42,917 bases of DNA from Nitrospira sp. (GCA_021323395.1 JAJONL010000025.1:1-42917); one strand, 5' to 3'; numbered from the stretch's first letter, positions 26,969-36,767 are shown. Translations and numbers: made by a program. The notes: generated by a model not told the origin, from the letters alone.

Positions 26969-28042
26969 ATGACCTTGGTACGAGTGGCGGTGGCCGGTGC
27001 CAGTGGATACACAGGGGCAGAACTACTGCGGTTGCTGTCTCAGCATCCCCACGTCAATTTAACTGCGGTGACCTCTGAGAAATCGGCGGGAGTCGCGGTC
27101 TCGTCCGTCTATCCCCATTTGCAGAACGTGATAGACCTGAATTTTGAAGCCTTGGCGCCAGAGGCCTTGGCGGAGCGGGCCGATGTCCTGTTTCTCGCCC
27201 TCCCGCACACCAAGTCCATGGGCCCTGTGGCGAGTTGTATGAAAGCCGGCAAGCGCGTCATCGACCTCAGTGCGGACTTCAGGCTCAAGGATCCCCACAC
27301 CTATGAGACATGGTATCAAACCGCGCACGCACATCCCGATTTAATCGAAAGCGCCGTGTACGGCTTGCCGGAACTGCATCGATCCGCCATCGCGCAGGCT
27401 CGTTTGGTCGCCTCGCCGGGCTGCTATCCCACAGCCGCCATTCTTCAATTGGCGCCGCTGCTGGTTCACGGATTAATCGTGCCGGACACGATTGTGATCG
27501 ATGCGAAGTCTGGTGTGTCAGGGGCTGGAAGAAGTCCGGCCCTGCCCTACCATTTTCCCGAAGCACACGAATCGCTCGAGCCCTACAAGATAGGTCGGCA
27601 TCGACACATCCCTGAAATTGAACAGGAACTTGCAGGGCTGGCGAAAAAACATGGACAGGGCACGACAGACCGGGAATCCACTGTCACGATCGCCTTCACA
27701 CCACATCTCGTCCCGATGAATCGAGGCATTTTAAGCACCGCCTATGCGCGGGTGAAGGGAACACTGGATGTCGTTGAACTGCGAGCCCTCTATCGGGATT
27801 TCTATAAGGGTGAGCAATTTGTCCGATTGCTTGAGAGCGCCATGCCGAATCCGCGGCATGTGCGAGGCGCCAACTATTGTGATATCGCCGTGCACACTGA
27901 TACGCGAGCCGGATGGGTCGTGACCGTCTCCGCCATTGATAATTTGATCAAAGGGGCGGCAGGGCAAGCGATCCAAGCCATGAATCTCATGCTCGGATAT
28001 CCTGAGGGAATGGGTTTGGCCGCACCAGGCATTTATCCGTAG
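26969..28042 (+). CDS. argC: N-acetyl-gamma-glutamyl-phosphate reductase
   Basis: Third step of arginine synthesis: NADPH reduction of N-acetylglutamyl phosphate to the semialdehyde. The 357 residues show the Rossmann start VRVAVAGASGYTGAELLRLL, VIDLSADFR, and the catalytic cysteine in ASPGCYPTAAIL (Cys152). AGGAG precedes ATG 26969. argJ follows 60 bp downstream on the same strand, so the two form an arginine operon after the ribosomal terminator. Confidence 0.97.
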   Translation: MTLVRVAVAGASGYTGAELLRLLSQHPHVNLTAVTSEKSAGVAVSSVYPHLQNVIDLNFEALAPEALAERADVLFLALPHTKSMGPVASCMKAGKRVIDLSADFRLKDPHTYETWYQTAHAHPDLIESAVYGLPELHRSAIAQARLVASPGCYPTAAILQLAPLLVHGLIVPDTIVIDAKSGVSGAGRSPALPYHFPEAHESLEPYKIGRHRHIPEIEQELAGLAKKHGQGTTDRESTVTIAFTPHLVPMNRGILSTAYARVKGTLDVVELRALYRDFYKGEQFVRLLESAMPNPRHVRGANYCDIAVHTDTRAGWVVTVSAIDNLIKGAAGQAIQAMNLMLGYPEGMGLAAPGIYP

Positions 28043-28102
28043 CCTCTGGCTCATTCGCGAGTCCGCAGACGAGCCATTTCACTCCACCTCACAGGGTTAT
28101 CG

Positions 28103-29308
28103 ATGAACCGTATTCCAGGAGGCGTCACCGCCCCGCGTGGGTTTCGGGCTGCCGGAGTCTACTGCGGAATCAAGAAAAAGAAGCAGCTCGATTTGGCGCT
28201 GCTGGTGTCCGACAAACCAGGCCCCATCGCTGGCGTCTTCACCACCAATCGGGTCGTGGCGGCCCCTGTCATCCTTGATCGCCTGCATCTGGAAAAGGGC
28301 ATCGGCCGCGCCATTCTGATCAATAGTGGAAATGCTAACGCCTGCACCGGCCCTGAAGGGATGCGCGTGGCCACAGACATGGCTCTACTGGCAGCCACTG
28401 CGCTTCAGACCGCTCCTCATACCATTTTCATTGGATCGACTGGTGTGATCGGCCGGCCGCTCCCGCTGATTCGTATCAAGCAAGGATTTCCTGCCCTCCT
28501 CGCGCGAGTCAGCCGGCGCGGCGGACGCGAGGCAGCACAGGCCATCATGACGACCGATCTCAAGCCCAAGGAGGTGGCCCTCCGCGCCCGACTCGGCGGA
28601 CAAGTGGTAACCGTGGGTGGAATGGCCAAGGGGTCCGGCATGATTCACCCGAACATGGCCACCATGCTGGCCTATCTCACGACCGATGCGGCCGTCACCC
28701 GGCGCGCGCTTCAGATGGCACTGCGTCAGGCCGTCGATCAATCATTCAACTGCATCACGGTTGACGGAGATACGAGCACAAACGATACCGTCCTCTGCCT
28801 CGCCAATGGCATGGCAGGGAATGAGACCCTCACACCTAACTCCCCCGACTTCACGCGTTTCTGCGCGATGGTCGAAACAGTATGCCGAACATTGGCCATG
28901 AAAATTTGTTGGGACGGCGAAGGCGTCACCAAAGTGGTGCAGGTGCAAGTCGTAGGAGCCAGGACTACTCAGGCAGCCAAAAAGGTCGCGCAGACGATCG
29001 CTACGTCGAATCTGGTGAAAACAGCCTTGTTCGGCGGTGATGCAAATTGGGGTCGTGTCATGGCCGCACTGGGACGTGCGGGAGTGGCTCTCGATCCAGC
29101 GCGCGTCAGCCTTCGATTTGAAGATGTTGAGATGGTCAAACGGGGACAAGGTCTGGGGGCAGCGGCGGAACGGCGACTGGCGAAAGTCTTTCAACGACGT
29201 GACTTTACCATCCGGGTCGATCTCGGAGAGGGCAATGGCACCGCCCATATGTGGACCACTGATTTATCTTATGAATACGTGCGCATCAACGCGAGTTACC
29301 GGTCGTGA
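28103..29308 (+). CDS. argJ: glutamate N-acetyltransferase (ornithine acetyltransferase)
   Basis: Recycles the acetyl group from N-acetylornithine to glutamate; many members also use acetyl-CoA. The 401-residue precursor self-cleaves before the nucleophilic threonine in HPNMATMLAYLTTDA (Thr187). Other family marks are GVFTTNRVVAAPV, INSGNANACTG, VDGDTSTNDT and GDANWGRVMAALGR near the substrate site. Start ATG 28103 fits the family although its ribosome site is weak. Whether it is mono- or bifunctional cannot be decided by eye. Confidence 0.96.
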   Translation: MNRIPGGVTAPRGFRAAGVYCGIKKKKQLDLALLVSDKPGPIAGVFTTNRVVAAPVILDRLHLEKGIGRAILINSGNANACTGPEGMRVATDMALLAATALQTAPHTIFIGSTGVIGRPLPLIRIKQGFPALLARVSRRGGREAAQAIMTTDLKPKEVALRARLGGQVVTVGGMAKGSGMIHPNMATMLAYLTTDAAVTRRALQMALRQAVDQSFNCITVDGDTSTNDTVLCLANGMAGNETLTPNSPDFTRFCAMVETVCRTLAMKICWDGEGVTKVVQVQVVGARTTQAAKKVAQTIATSNLVKTALFGGDANWGRVMAALGRAGVALDPARVSLRFEDVEMVKRGQGLGAAAERRLAKVFQRRDFTIRVDLGEGNGTAHMWTTDLSYEYVRINASYRS

Positions 29309-29319
29309 CCGGATCCGCG

Positions 29320-29347
29320 TTGGTTGCAAAGTACAGAGGATTATGCT
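29320..29347 (+). promoter_or_regulatory. possible promoter and leader of the rpsB operon
   Basis: TTGGTT (29320-29325) and TATGCT (29342-29347) are spaced 16 bp apart at the start of a 230-bp gap between argJ and rpsB. The remaining ~190 bp would be an untranslated leader, where S2 or EF-Ts autoregulation could act; I did not recognise a specific leader structure. Confidence 0.35.
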
Positions 29348-29539
29348 AGCGTTCGGGCGTTTTCGTGCAGTGAAAGGTCCGTCCCATCGTTCACGGCTTG
29401 AGCCATCACAATCAGGGACGTCTTATTTAAATCCACACCAGCGTGATGCGCACGCTGCGCAGCCTGAGAATAAGGGGGACATCCCCCTCGTCGTTGGCGT
29501 TCGCCAGGCGCTCTGCAGGCTTCGGAGGGAGGTGAAGGT

Positions 29540-30313
29540 ATGGGAGTAGTTGCGATTAAAGAATTATTGGAAGCCGGTGTCCATTTCGGCCACCAGACGA
29601 ACCGTTGGAATCCGAAGATGAAGCGGTTCCTCTTCGGCGAGCGAAATGGCGTCTACATCATCGATCTCCAACAGACCGTCGCGCGTATGGAACAGGCCTA
29701 TGCCTTCGCGCGCGACACCGTGGCGGCCGGTGACTCCGTGTTGTTCGTCGGCACCAAGCGCCAAGCGGCGGAGATATTGGAAGAAGAGGCCAAACGAGCC
29801 AACCAATTTTTTATCAATCAGCGATGGTTGGGCGGCATGTTGACCAATTTCCAGACCATCAGGCGCAGCATCGACAAAATGAAAAAGATGGAGGCGACGC
29901 TGGCTGATCCGACGCATCAGGGCCACACCAAGAAAGAGCTCGGACAGATGCAGAAGGAAGTCGTGAAACTTCAGAAGAATCTGTCGGGCATCCGCAACAT
30001 GCGGGCCTTGCCGGGAGCGGTCTTCATTCTAGATACCCGGATCGAGCACATTGCCATTCTCGAGGCCAGCAGGCTTGAGATTCCCGTCATCGCCATCCTC
30101 GATTCGAATTGCGACCCGGATCACATTCAATATCCCATTCCCGGCAATGACGATGCGATTCGCTCCATCAAATTGATTATTTCCCGCATCGCGGATGCCT
30201 GTCTCGAAGGAGCGCATCTCCGGGCACAGCATGAAGAAACTGAGTTTGCGGCCGCACCGGCAGGCGGCGGCGCGAAACCGGCCGCGCACTTGGCCGGCGT
30301 GTCAGCCTTGTAA
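29540..30313 (+). CDS. rpsB: 30S ribosomal protein S2
   Basis: Binds the 30S subunit between head and body and helps recruit S1. The 257 residues begin with GVVAIKELLEAGVHFGHQTNRWNPKMKRFLFGERNGVYIIDLQQT and include FINQRWLGGMLTNFQTIRRSI and PVIAILDSNCDPDHIQYPIPGNDDAIRSI. The C-terminus adds a short Ala/Gly-rich tail. GGGAGGTGAAGGT precedes ATG 29540. It heads the canonical rpsB-tsf-pyrH-frr order. Confidence 0.98.
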   Translation: MGVVAIKELLEAGVHFGHQTNRWNPKMKRFLFGERNGVYIIDLQQTVARMEQAYAFARDTVAAGDSVLFVGTKRQAAEILEEEAKRANQFFINQRWLGGMLTNFQTIRRSIDKMKKMEATLADPTHQGHTKKELGQMQKEVVKLQKNLSGIRNMRALPGAVFILDTRIEHIAILEASRLEIPVIAILDSNCDPDHIQYPIPGNDDAIRSIKLIISRIADACLEGAHLRAQHEETEFAAAPAGGGAKPAAHLAGVSAL

Positions 30314-30366
30314 ACGCCGTATCCCCGCGCGATGGAATTGTTGTACTCGACCAATCTGAGGAGCCC

Positions 30367-30963
30367 ATGGCAAGTCTGAGTGATCTCGTCAAAGAGCTGC
30401 GTGAAAAAACAGGGGCCGGCATTCTGGATTGCCAGAAAGCGTTGTCCGAGAATGGAAACAGCATCGACAAAGCGATCGATTATCTTCGGCAGAAGGGCTT
30501 GGCGGCGGCCCAGAAAAAGGCCGGTCGTGAAACGAATCAGGGGTTGATCCACGCCTACATCCATGCCGGAGGGAAGATCGGAGTGCTCATCGAAGTCAAT
30601 TGTGAAACCGACTTCGTGGCGCGGAACGAACAGTTCAAAACGTTCGTGAACGATTTGGCCCTGCAAGTAGCCGCCGCGGGCCCCTCCTGTGTCAGACGGG
30701 AGGAGATTCCCGCGGACGTCGTCACGAAGGAACGCAGCATCTACGAAGGACAGGCCAAAGAACTGGGCAAACCGCCCGCAGCCTGGCCCAAAATCGTTGA
30801 CGGGAAGCTGGAAAAGTTTTTCCAAGAAAATTGCCTGCTCGAACAAGCCTTCATCAAAGATCCGTCTGTCACGATCAAGGATCTGCTGGCGCAGCAAATC
30901 GCAAAAATCGGCGAAAACATGAACGTTCGGCGCTTCACCCGGTACCAATTAGGCCAGGCATGA
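30367..30963 (+). CDS. tsf: elongation factor Ts, short form
   Basis: Nucleotide exchange factor for EF-Tu. The N-terminal UBA-like domain ([38 protein letters not shown]) and the core motif [19 protein letters not shown] are clear. At 198 residues it lacks most of the second core subdomain found in the ~283-residue E. coli protein, like the short EF-Ts of Thermus and others. GAGGAGCC precedes ATG 30367. Its stop overlaps the pyrH start as ATGA. Confidence 0.97.
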   Translation: MASLSDLVKELREKTGAGILDCQKALSENGNSIDKAIDYLRQKGLAAAQKKAGRETNQGLIHAYIHAGGKIGVLIEVNCETDFVARNEQFKTFVNDLALQVAAAGPSCVRREEIPADVVTKERSIYEGQAKELGKPPAAWPKIVDGKLEKFFQENCLLEQAFIKDPSVTIKDLLAQQIAKIGENMNVRRFTRYQLGQA

Positions 30964-31685
30964 GTTCTGTCCCTTACCGCCGCATCCTGCTGAAAGTCAG
31001 CGGAGAAATGCTGGCCGGTGAGCAGGGCTATGGTATCCAGCCTTCGATTCTCGAAGGCTTGGCCGATGAAATTGCCGACGTGGTCGCGCTGGATGTGGAG
31101 GTCGCCGTCGTGATCGGCGGCGGCAATATCTTCCGCGGGCTGGCGGCCAGTGCGCGGGGCATGGAGCGGGCCTCGGCCGATTACATGGGCATGCTGGCCA
31201 CTGTGCTGAACGCGCTCGCCCTGCAAAATGCGCTGGAAAGCAAAGGGGTCACCACCCGCGTCCAGTCGGCAATTGAAATGCGACAGTTGGCAGAAGGCTA
31301 TATCCGACGGCGGGCCATCCGCCACCTGGAAAAGAAACGTGTGGTGATTTTTGCCGGTGGAACGGGAAATCCCTATTTCTCCACCGACACGGCTGCGTCG
31401 CTGAGGGCCATGGAAATCGGCGCACAGGTCATCATGAAGGGCACCAAAGTCGACGGCATCTACGACAGCGATCCGGTCAAGAATCCAGAGGCCAAGAAAT
31501 ATACGGAAATTCCCTTCCTGTCGATTCTGACCCAGAATCTGAAAGTCATGGACTCGACGGCCATCAGCCTCTGCATGGACAACCGATTGCCGTTGATCGT
31601 CTTCAACTTAAAAGAGAAGGGAAACTTTAAACGGGTCGTCCAAGGTGATCCCATTGGAACCCTGGTCACCGTAGGAAGTCGCTAA
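30960..31685 (+). CDS. pyrH: UMP kinase
   Basis: Phosphorylates UMP to UDP for nucleotide synthesis; bacterial PyrH is a hexamer regulated by GTP and UTP. The 241-residue product has [44 protein letters not shown], and [21 protein letters not shown], with [14 protein letters not shown] near the nucleotide site. The ATG is fixed by the 4-bp ATGA overlap with tsf; the longer open frame upstream covers tsf in another frame and is not protein-like. Confidence 0.97.
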   Translation: MSSVPYRRILLKVSGEMLAGEQGYGIQPSILEGLADEIADVVALDVEVAVVIGGGNIFRGLAASARGMERASADYMGMLATVLNALALQNALESKGVTTRVQSAIEMRQLAEGYIRRRAIRHLEKKRVVIFAGGTGNPYFSTDTAASLRAMEIGAQVIMKGTKVDGIYDSDPVKNPEAKKYTEIPFLSILTQNLKVMDSTAISLCMDNRLPLIVFNLKEKGNFKRVVQGDPIGTLVTVGSR

Positions 31686-31697
31686 GGAGAAAGGCAG

Positions 31698-32261
31698 ATG
31701 TCGACGGCGCTTGAAGTGAAGCAACGCGTTACTGAAAAAATGGATCATGCCATCGAACATTTGAAACGTGACCTGGCCGGGCTCCGAACCGGCCGCGCGT
31801 CAGTGGCGCTTGTCGACGGTATCAAGGTGGATTATTACGGCACCCTCACCCCGCTAAAACAGGTTGCGAACGTCGCCACCCCGGAAGCCCGGCTGATTAC
31901 GATTCAGCCGTGGGAACAGAATCTCATCAGAGAAATCGAAAAGGCGATTCAAACCTCCGACCTCGGGTTGACGCCGTCGAACGACGGAAAACTCATCCGC
32001 ATTCCCCTTCCGCCGCTTACCGAAGAGCGACGGAAAGAACTCATCAAGGTGTGCAAGAAACATGGCGAAGAAGTGAAGGTGCAGATCCGCGGTTTTCGCC
32101 GGGATGGAAACGAAGAGCTCAAGAAACTACAGAAAGACACGAAACTGACCGAAGACGAGTTACGCAAGTCGGAAGCCGACATTCAGAAATTGACCGATCA
32201 GTACGTCCAGAAAATCGACGACGTCATGAAGAAGAAAGAAGGCGAAATTCTCGAGGTCTGA
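31698..32261 (+). CDS. frr: ribosome recycling factor
   Basis: With EF-G it splits post-termination ribosomes. The 187-residue protein is typical: [50 protein letters not shown], and the helical KEGEILEV end. AAGGAG lies upstream of ATG 31698. It closes the rpsB-tsf-pyrH-frr set; alr begins 23 bp downstream instead of the uppS/cdsA genes common elsewhere. Confidence 0.98.
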   Translation: MSTALEVKQRVTEKMDHAIEHLKRDLAGLRTGRASVALVDGIKVDYYGTLTPLKQVANVATPEARLITIQPWEQNLIREIEKAIQTSDLGLTPSNDGKLIRIPLPPLTEERRKELIKVCKKHGEEVKVQIRGFRRDGNEELKKLQKDTKLTEDELRKSEADIQKLTDQYVQKIDDVMKKKEGEILEV

Positions 32262-32284
32262 CGCCTTCCTTCACGACAGGCTGC

Positions 32285-33433
32285 GTGTACACCCCCTCTC
32301 ATTTTCTCCCAACTTCAGTCTCGGTCGATCTGAGCGCTCTGGCACACAACCTCGCACAGGTGCGACGTCTCGCGCCCCACTCCGAGGTGCTGGCCGTCGT
32401 CAAGGCCAATGCCTATGGCCATGGCGCCGTGGAAGTGACGCGAGCCCTGCAACGGCTCGCCGTCCATCGCTTCGGTGTCGCCACCGTCGAAGAGGGCATC
32501 GCCCTTCGCCAAGCCGGCATTCATGAGGCCATTCTGGTGATGGGCGCGACGGTCCCTGCACAATTTCAGGACCTGGCGGCGCATCAATTGACACCCGTGC
32601 TGTTTCGAGCCGATATGGTGCAGGCTTTCGCCGACAAGATTCCTTCCGGCGCCAAGCCCTATCCTGTGCACGTCAAAATCGAAACCGGTATGGGCCGCCT
32701 CGGCCTTTCCCCTGAACAGCTTCCTCATCTCATCGCCGGTTCGACATTTCAGACCGTTCTTCATCTGGAAGGGCTGATGACTCATCTGGCCGATGCCGAC
32801 AACGAAGATGCTCGACATACCGAGGCGCAACTCGCACGGTTCCAGCAGAGCCTTGAGAGCCTCCGGCAGCGTGGCTTGGTACTGCCCCTCGTGCATGCGG
32901 CGAACAGCGCCGCCATCGTCAAATACCCCGCAAGCCGCTATTCCCTGGTGCGACCCGGCATCATGCTCTACGGGTACCAAACTACGGATGAGATGACTTC
33001 AACCTCCCAGGTGCGACCGATCCTGACGTGGAGAACGATCGTGGCGCACCTGCACAACATCCAACCAGGCCATAGCGTCAGCTACAACCGCACATTCGTC
33101 GCCTCTCGCCCATCCCGCATTGCGGTGCTGCCGATTGGGTATGCGGATGGATACAATCGTCTGCTGTCAAACCGTGGAGAAGTCCTGATCGGGGGGCGGA
33201 GAGTCCCGGTTATCGGACGGGTCTGCATGGACATGACCCTCGTCGATGTGACCGACGTGCCCGGCGTCGACATCGGGCATGAAGCCATTCTTATTGGGCA
33301 GCAAGGACAGGAGCGCATCACCGCCGCCGATCTGGCCTCATGGCAACAGACGATTCCCTACGAAATTCTCTGCGCGATCGGTCCTCGCGTGCCGCGACAG
33401 CACAGTCCCCTTCCAGCCAGCACCACCTCATAA
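32285..33433 (+). CDS. alr: alanine racemase
   Basis: PLP enzyme making D-alanine for peptidoglycan. From GTG 32285 it has 382 residues, with the PLP lysine in AVVKANAYGHG (Lys40), HLEGLMTHLADAD, LVHAANSAAIVKYP, and RPGIMLYGY with SYNRTFVA near the second catalytic tyrosine. The GTG is chosen because it lies just after the frr stop and directly before the conserved SVSVDLSALAHNL; the frame is open through frr but without similarity. The ribosome site is weak. Confidence 0.94.
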   Translation: MYTPSHFLPTSVSVDLSALAHNLAQVRRLAPHSEVLAVVKANAYGHGAVEVTRALQRLAVHRFGVATVEEGIALRQAGIHEAILVMGATVPAQFQDLAAHQLTPVLFRADMVQAFADKIPSGAKPYPVHVKIETGMGRLGLSPEQLPHLIAGSTFQTVLHLEGLMTHLADADNEDARHTEAQLARFQQSLESLRQRGLVLPLVHAANSAAIVKYPASRYSLVRPGIMLYGYQTTDEMTSTSQVRPILTWRTIVAHLHNIQPGHSVSYNRTFVASRPSRIAVLPIGYADGYNRLLSNRGEVLIGGRRVPVIGRVCMDMTLVDVTDVPGVDIGHEAILIGQQGQERITAADLASWQQTIPYEILCAIGPRVPRQHSPLPASTTS

Positions 33434-33579
33434 CGAGCCCACAGTGCGCGGGAGTCGCCGCGCATCCTCCTTCGACATATCCTTGCACTTGTCTTGGCCT
33501 CCGGGATCCTCCATATTCGTCACAGCACTGCGAAGTGAATTCACGCGACGACTTTTTCGCCGGGTGATGAGGAGACAGG

Positions 33580-35001
33580 ATGGCGAAACGGAATGTAGTC
33601 AGTCACGTCAAATTGTTCTCGTTCGTTGTCATTCTCCTAGTCGCTGATCCCGGTGCCTCCACAGGGACGGCTGGAAAAAAGGACTCTCATCAATCGCGCG
33701 ACGAAGTCTCCAGCATCACCCTCCATGTGCCTATTCCTCTGCAGGCCATGAGCGAGGTCTACAATGGCATTCACCGGGATTTAGCCTCTCAACAAACTGC
33801 TCCGCGTGAATGGATCCCATTGGGCGGTGGCACGGGGTTTTTGAAATATCGAATCTGGCCGGGAGACCAGGGCTTCAAAACGGCGGGCGGGCGACTCATC
33901 TCGCACTCTGCCTTCCCATTCGGGGTGGAGTATGCGAAACCCCTCAACGGCTCGCTCACGAAGGTTGCCGAATGTGGGCAAAGCGATGCGACGGCGGGCG
34001 CTGGTCGGTTGGCGATACAGCTTGCGACCGCTTTCGCCCAGGGTCCCGGCTATGGGGTCATCCCGAAGAGCAGAGTCGCTGCCATAGAACCGGTTGGGTC
34101 ATGCGTATTATCCAGCCAACATGTGGATGCAGCACCGTTGATGGCGCAGGTCTACCGAAGCGAACTTCAACGGGTGCTGCCTGCTGCGGATCGGAAAGCC
34201 GCTGGCTTGGTTACACTGAAGCCAGCCGTGGGCCGCATCTGGAAGGAATTGCAGGAGCCCATACTACTTGATGAAGCAGAGTCCCTCTGGCTGCTGGTGA
34301 ACCCTGCATCCGTTGGATCCGCCGGTCTGGGGACTCTCTCGGAGATGCCGGCCGCCGCCTTTGGAGTGACCGCCAGACCCACGGTGGTCCGAGGGACCAA
34401 ACCTGTTTCCCCTCATCCGCCTCTGCCTGACGCCCAGGCTCGATTCCACGATGACGGCTTTCACGTCTCCTTCACCCTGCAGGTTCCGATTGAGGAGGCC
34501 AACCAACGTCTGCGTGAGGCGGTCGTCGGCCAGGAATGGTCGTTGGGAGTCGGCACGATCAAGATTGCCGGAGCGACGCTTTATCCCTTGGGGCATCAGG
34601 TCGGAGTAGAACTCGCTTTGCGAGGCCTGCTGCCCTTGACGCTACGCCTCAAGGGGACACCGTCTTACAATGAGCCTACGGGACGGATCTTGTTTCGGGA
34701 AGTCGACTACAGCATCAAGGAACGCACCCCGGCCACAGATTTAGCGGAGGAATGGCTACATGAACCGTTGCGCGAGGAACTGGCCAGAAGGCTCGTAGTC
34801 CCCGTTCGGGAAGAACTGGATCTCATGCGGAAAGCTCTGGAGAAGGGCGTGAACCGCGACATGACGAGCGGGCGGTTGCGCGGAACGGTTCAACAATTAT
34901 CACTCAAAGATCTGACCGTCCAGACCGACAGTCTTTCGGCCACGTTCAAAACCGACGGCACGCTGCTGTACGAGGCCCATGACGGCGGCATGGGTCAGTG
35001 A
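33580..35001 (+). CDS. DUF4403-like exported protein
   Basis: A 473-residue protein with an N-terminal signal or membrane helix (~9-22) and extended beta-rich sequence. Its layout fits DUF4403: an initial 'SSITLHVPIPLQAMSEVYNGIH' strand-helix, a central 'VGRIWKELQEPILLDEAESLWLLVNPASV' block, 'PTVVRGTKPVSPHPPLPDA', and a repeated lipid-binding-like half (FHVSFTLQVPIEEANQRLREAVVG). This resembles tubular lipid-binding folds, so envelope lipid handling is possible but unproven. ATG 33580 has AGGAGACAGG upstream. The 146 bp before it hold no gene. Confidence 0.72.
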   Translation: MAKRNVVSHVKLFSFVVILLVADPGASTGTAGKKDSHQSRDEVSSITLHVPIPLQAMSEVYNGIHRDLASQQTAPREWIPLGGGTGFLKYRIWPGDQGFKTAGGRLISHSAFPFGVEYAKPLNGSLTKVAECGQSDATAGAGRLAIQLATAFAQGPGYGVIPKSRVAAIEPVGSCVLSSQHVDAAPLMAQVYRSELQRVLPAADRKAAGLVTLKPAVGRIWKELQEPILLDEAESLWLLVNPASVGSAGLGTLSEMPAAAFGVTARPTVVRGTKPVSPHPPLPDAQARFHDDGFHVSFTLQVPIEEANQRLREAVVGQEWSLGVGTIKIAGATLYPLGHQVGVELALRGLLPLTLRLKGTPSYNEPTGRILFREVDYSIKERTPATDLAEEWLHEPLREELARRLVVPVREELDLMRKALEKGVNRDMTSGRLRGTVQQLSLKDLTVQTDSLSATFKTDGTLLYEAHDGGMGQ

Positions 35002-35008
35002 AGTATAC

Positions 35009-35317
35009 TCACACCTTCAGTTTTCGTTTCAATTGCGATTCCACGCTGGAGACTTTAGTCGACAGCCGTCCCTTCGGTCCTTTGCGATAGTCGATTTTAA
35101 TACTGCAGGAGACGCGGTTACAGTCCTTGCGCATGCGCATGTAACATTTCTTGACTACCGCCATGACCTCGTCCCACTCCCCTTCCAGCACCGTTCCCAT
35201 CGGGTTCAATCGATAGGCCACGCCGCTTCGATCGATAATGTCCAAGGAACGCGCCACATATTTGCTCACGCTTTCGCCTTTGCCGAGCGGCGACATACTG
35301 AATTCCAATAACACCAT
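35009..35317 (-). CDS. MTH1187/DUF77-family thiamine-binding protein
   Basis: A 102-residue cytosolic protein: VLLEFSMSPLGKGESVSKYVARSLDIIDRSGVAYRLNPMGTVLEGEWDEVMAVVKKCY is the DUF77 pattern, a ferredoxin-like fold reported to bind thiamine or related pyrimidines. The ATG at 35317 fits the family start, with AAGGA about 12 bases upstream. It lies 17 bp after the precorrin-2 dehydrogenase stop, so the two may be one operon. It converges with the DUF4403 gene, with 7 bp between stops. Confidence 0.88.
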   Translation of the reverse strand: MVLLEFSMSPLGKGESVSKYVARSLDIIDRSGVAYRLNPMGTVLEGEWDEVMAVVKKCYMRMRKDCNRVSCSIKIDYRKGPKGRLSTKVSSVESQLKRKLKV

Positions 35318-35334
35318 AATGGTCGTCGTCCTTC

Positions 35335-35994
35335 TTAGGAGGTTGTGGCGGGCGAGACGGGGGCCTGTTGGCTCGCGCGATGATCGAGCCATACTTTGGG
35401 GTACTGCACTTTCCCCAAGAGACGAAAACCGTCCAACGCCTCCCGTAGGAGTGCGCGACGTTTGTCCGCGTCCGGTTCGTTGGCCTTGGCCTGCTCGCGA
35501 AGCTGCCCCAACCAATCGACAAAGGCGGCGAACTCATTGTCCAAAATACGTTCCAGATCTTCCTTCATGAATCCCGATAGAGCCGGCGCTTGACCACTCG
35601 TGCTGACGGCCAGACGCAGATGGCCGCAGCTCACGACGGCCGGCATCACCACATTGGAGACGTCGGGCTGATCGACAGACCAGATCAGGAACTTCTGCTC
35701 GCGAGCCAGACGCATCAGCGAATGGGACAGTTCACGGTCATCCCGCACCGTATTCAACACCAAGATCACGCTCTCCAGATCGTTCGCACGGAAATGTCGG
35801 CCGCGGTGAATAATCTTGGCCGAGGCCGCCAGCTTGCGGAGCGCTTCGTTCATGGTGGGACTGATCACGGTTACCTTGGCGCCGGCATCCAGTAACCGCT
35901 GAACCTTTTCAGCCGCTTCCTCTTCGCCACCGATGACCAGAACCGGCCACCCCCGCACATCGAGTGAAATTTGAAAGCCAGAATTTGCAGCCAT
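35335..35994 (-). CDS. precorrin-2 dehydrogenase / sirohydrochlorin ferrochelatase (Met8/CysG-N type)
   Basis: Oxidises precorrin-2 and may insert iron to form sirohaem. The 219-residue protein has the N-terminal NAD fold (WPVLVIGGEEEAAEKVQRLLDAGAKVTVISP), the VDQPDVSNVVMPAVVSCGHLRLAVSTSGQAPALS block and a C-terminal helical domain. It lacks the methylase half of E. coli CysG, which matches the separate cobA at 18.8 kb. Start: ATG 35994 has AGGAG at 7 bases; ATG 36000 is in frame but too close to it. The 3' end is near DUF77. Confidence 0.88.
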   Translation of the reverse strand: MAANSGFQISLDVRGWPVLVIGGEEEAAEKVQRLLDAGAKVTVISPTMNEALRKLAASAKIIHRGRHFRANDLESVILVLNTVRDDRELSHSLMRLAREQKFLIWSVDQPDVSNVVMPAVVSCGHLRLAVSTSGQAPALSGFMKEDLERILDNEFAAFVDWLGQLREQAKANEPDADKRRALLREALDGFRLLGKVQYPKVWLDHRASQQAPVSPATTS

Positions 35995-36160
35995 CGTCAT
36001 ACTCCTCCCAAGCATCAACAACGTAGGGGCGTATCATACAACAGGCGATTTCGCAGGGTAAACCCGCTTCAGCATTCCCCTTTCCGCGCCGAGCTGAGTA
36101 TAATGCGCCCGCTGGATCTGAGCGCCCCGCTCTCACGACGAGTCAACCAAGGAGCATGTT

Positions 36161-36613
36161 GTGGCTGGATATACAGGACGATCCCTCGTAATGGCCGGAG
36201 GCATCATTGGCATCGCGGCGCTGGCTGCCTATTTCGGCCTCGCGCACATTGGAGAACCGGAACAGGGCGGTGGATCGATTGCCGGACAAGTGCAGATTGC
36301 GCCCAGCTTGGCCGATCAGGTCAAACCGACGGACGTGTTGTTCGTCATCGTGCGGCGTCCGACCGGACCACCGCGACCGATCGCCGCCAAGCGGATCGAT
36401 GGACCGAAATTCCCGGTGCAGTTTGAGATTACGAACGCAGATGTCATGGTGCAAGGCAGCGAGCTGAAAGGCATGGTGGATGTCATTGCCCGCCTGGATC
36501 GCGATGGGCAGGCCGGCCAGCCGCAACCGGGAGATATGGAAGGGCGCTATGCGAAAAATCCAACCTTGCCCGGCGGACGGGACCTGATGATCACGATCGA
36601 TAAGGTGTACTAG
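36161..36613 (+). CDS. membrane-anchored CcmI C-terminal-domain-like protein
   Basis: A 150-residue protein with one N-terminal membrane helix (~10-28) and a periplasmic beta domain. The pattern 'GQVQIAPSLADQVKPTDVLFVIVRRPTGPPRPIAAKRI' followed by 'ADVMVQG..LKGMVDVIARLDRDGQAGQPQPGDMEG' strongly resembles the C-terminal domain of the cytochrome c maturation protein CcmI/CcmH, which handles apocytochrome c. Here it stands alone, without the TPR part. GTG 36161 has AAGGAGC upstream. No other ccm gene is nearby. Confidence 0.72.
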   Translation: MAGYTGRSLVMAGGIIGIAALAAYFGLAHIGEPEQGGGSIAGQVQIAPSLADQVKPTDVLFVIVRRPTGPPRPIAAKRIDGPKFPVQFEITNADVMVQGSELKGMVDVIARLDRDGQAGQPQPGDMEGRYAKNPTLPGGRDLMITIDKVY

Positions 36614-36632
36614 AGGGGGAAGGGCCGGGTTA

Positions 36633-36754
36633 TGAATTCTGAGTTGTGAGTTGGAGGAGGTTCGGAAGGCAAGTTATGAGTGGGAAATTATGGGAGCGAA
36701 TAGCTAAACGTGAAATCCCTGGCTGTTCGACTCAGAACTCATAACTCATAACTC
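36633..36754. repeat. degenerate inverted and 7-bp direct repeats
   Basis: Three near-copies of a 7-bp unit (AACTCAT) lie at 36736-36754, and an inverted version (GAGTTGTGAGTT, 36641-36652) lies about 85 bp to the left; the two arms can pair with one G-T. The 154-bp gap between the CcmI-like gene and the HNH gene holds nothing else I recognise. Confidence 0.45.
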
Positions 36755-36767
36755 GCCACTGAGCCCG

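Noticed and set aside
31910-32284. Upstream extension of alanine racemase through frr
   Set aside because: The extension lies in another frame of frr and has no similarity; GTG 32285 fits the family start.
36733-36754. CRISPR or satellite array from the 7-bp AACTCAT repeats
   Set aside because: Only about three tiny units without spacers; no cas gene in the window.
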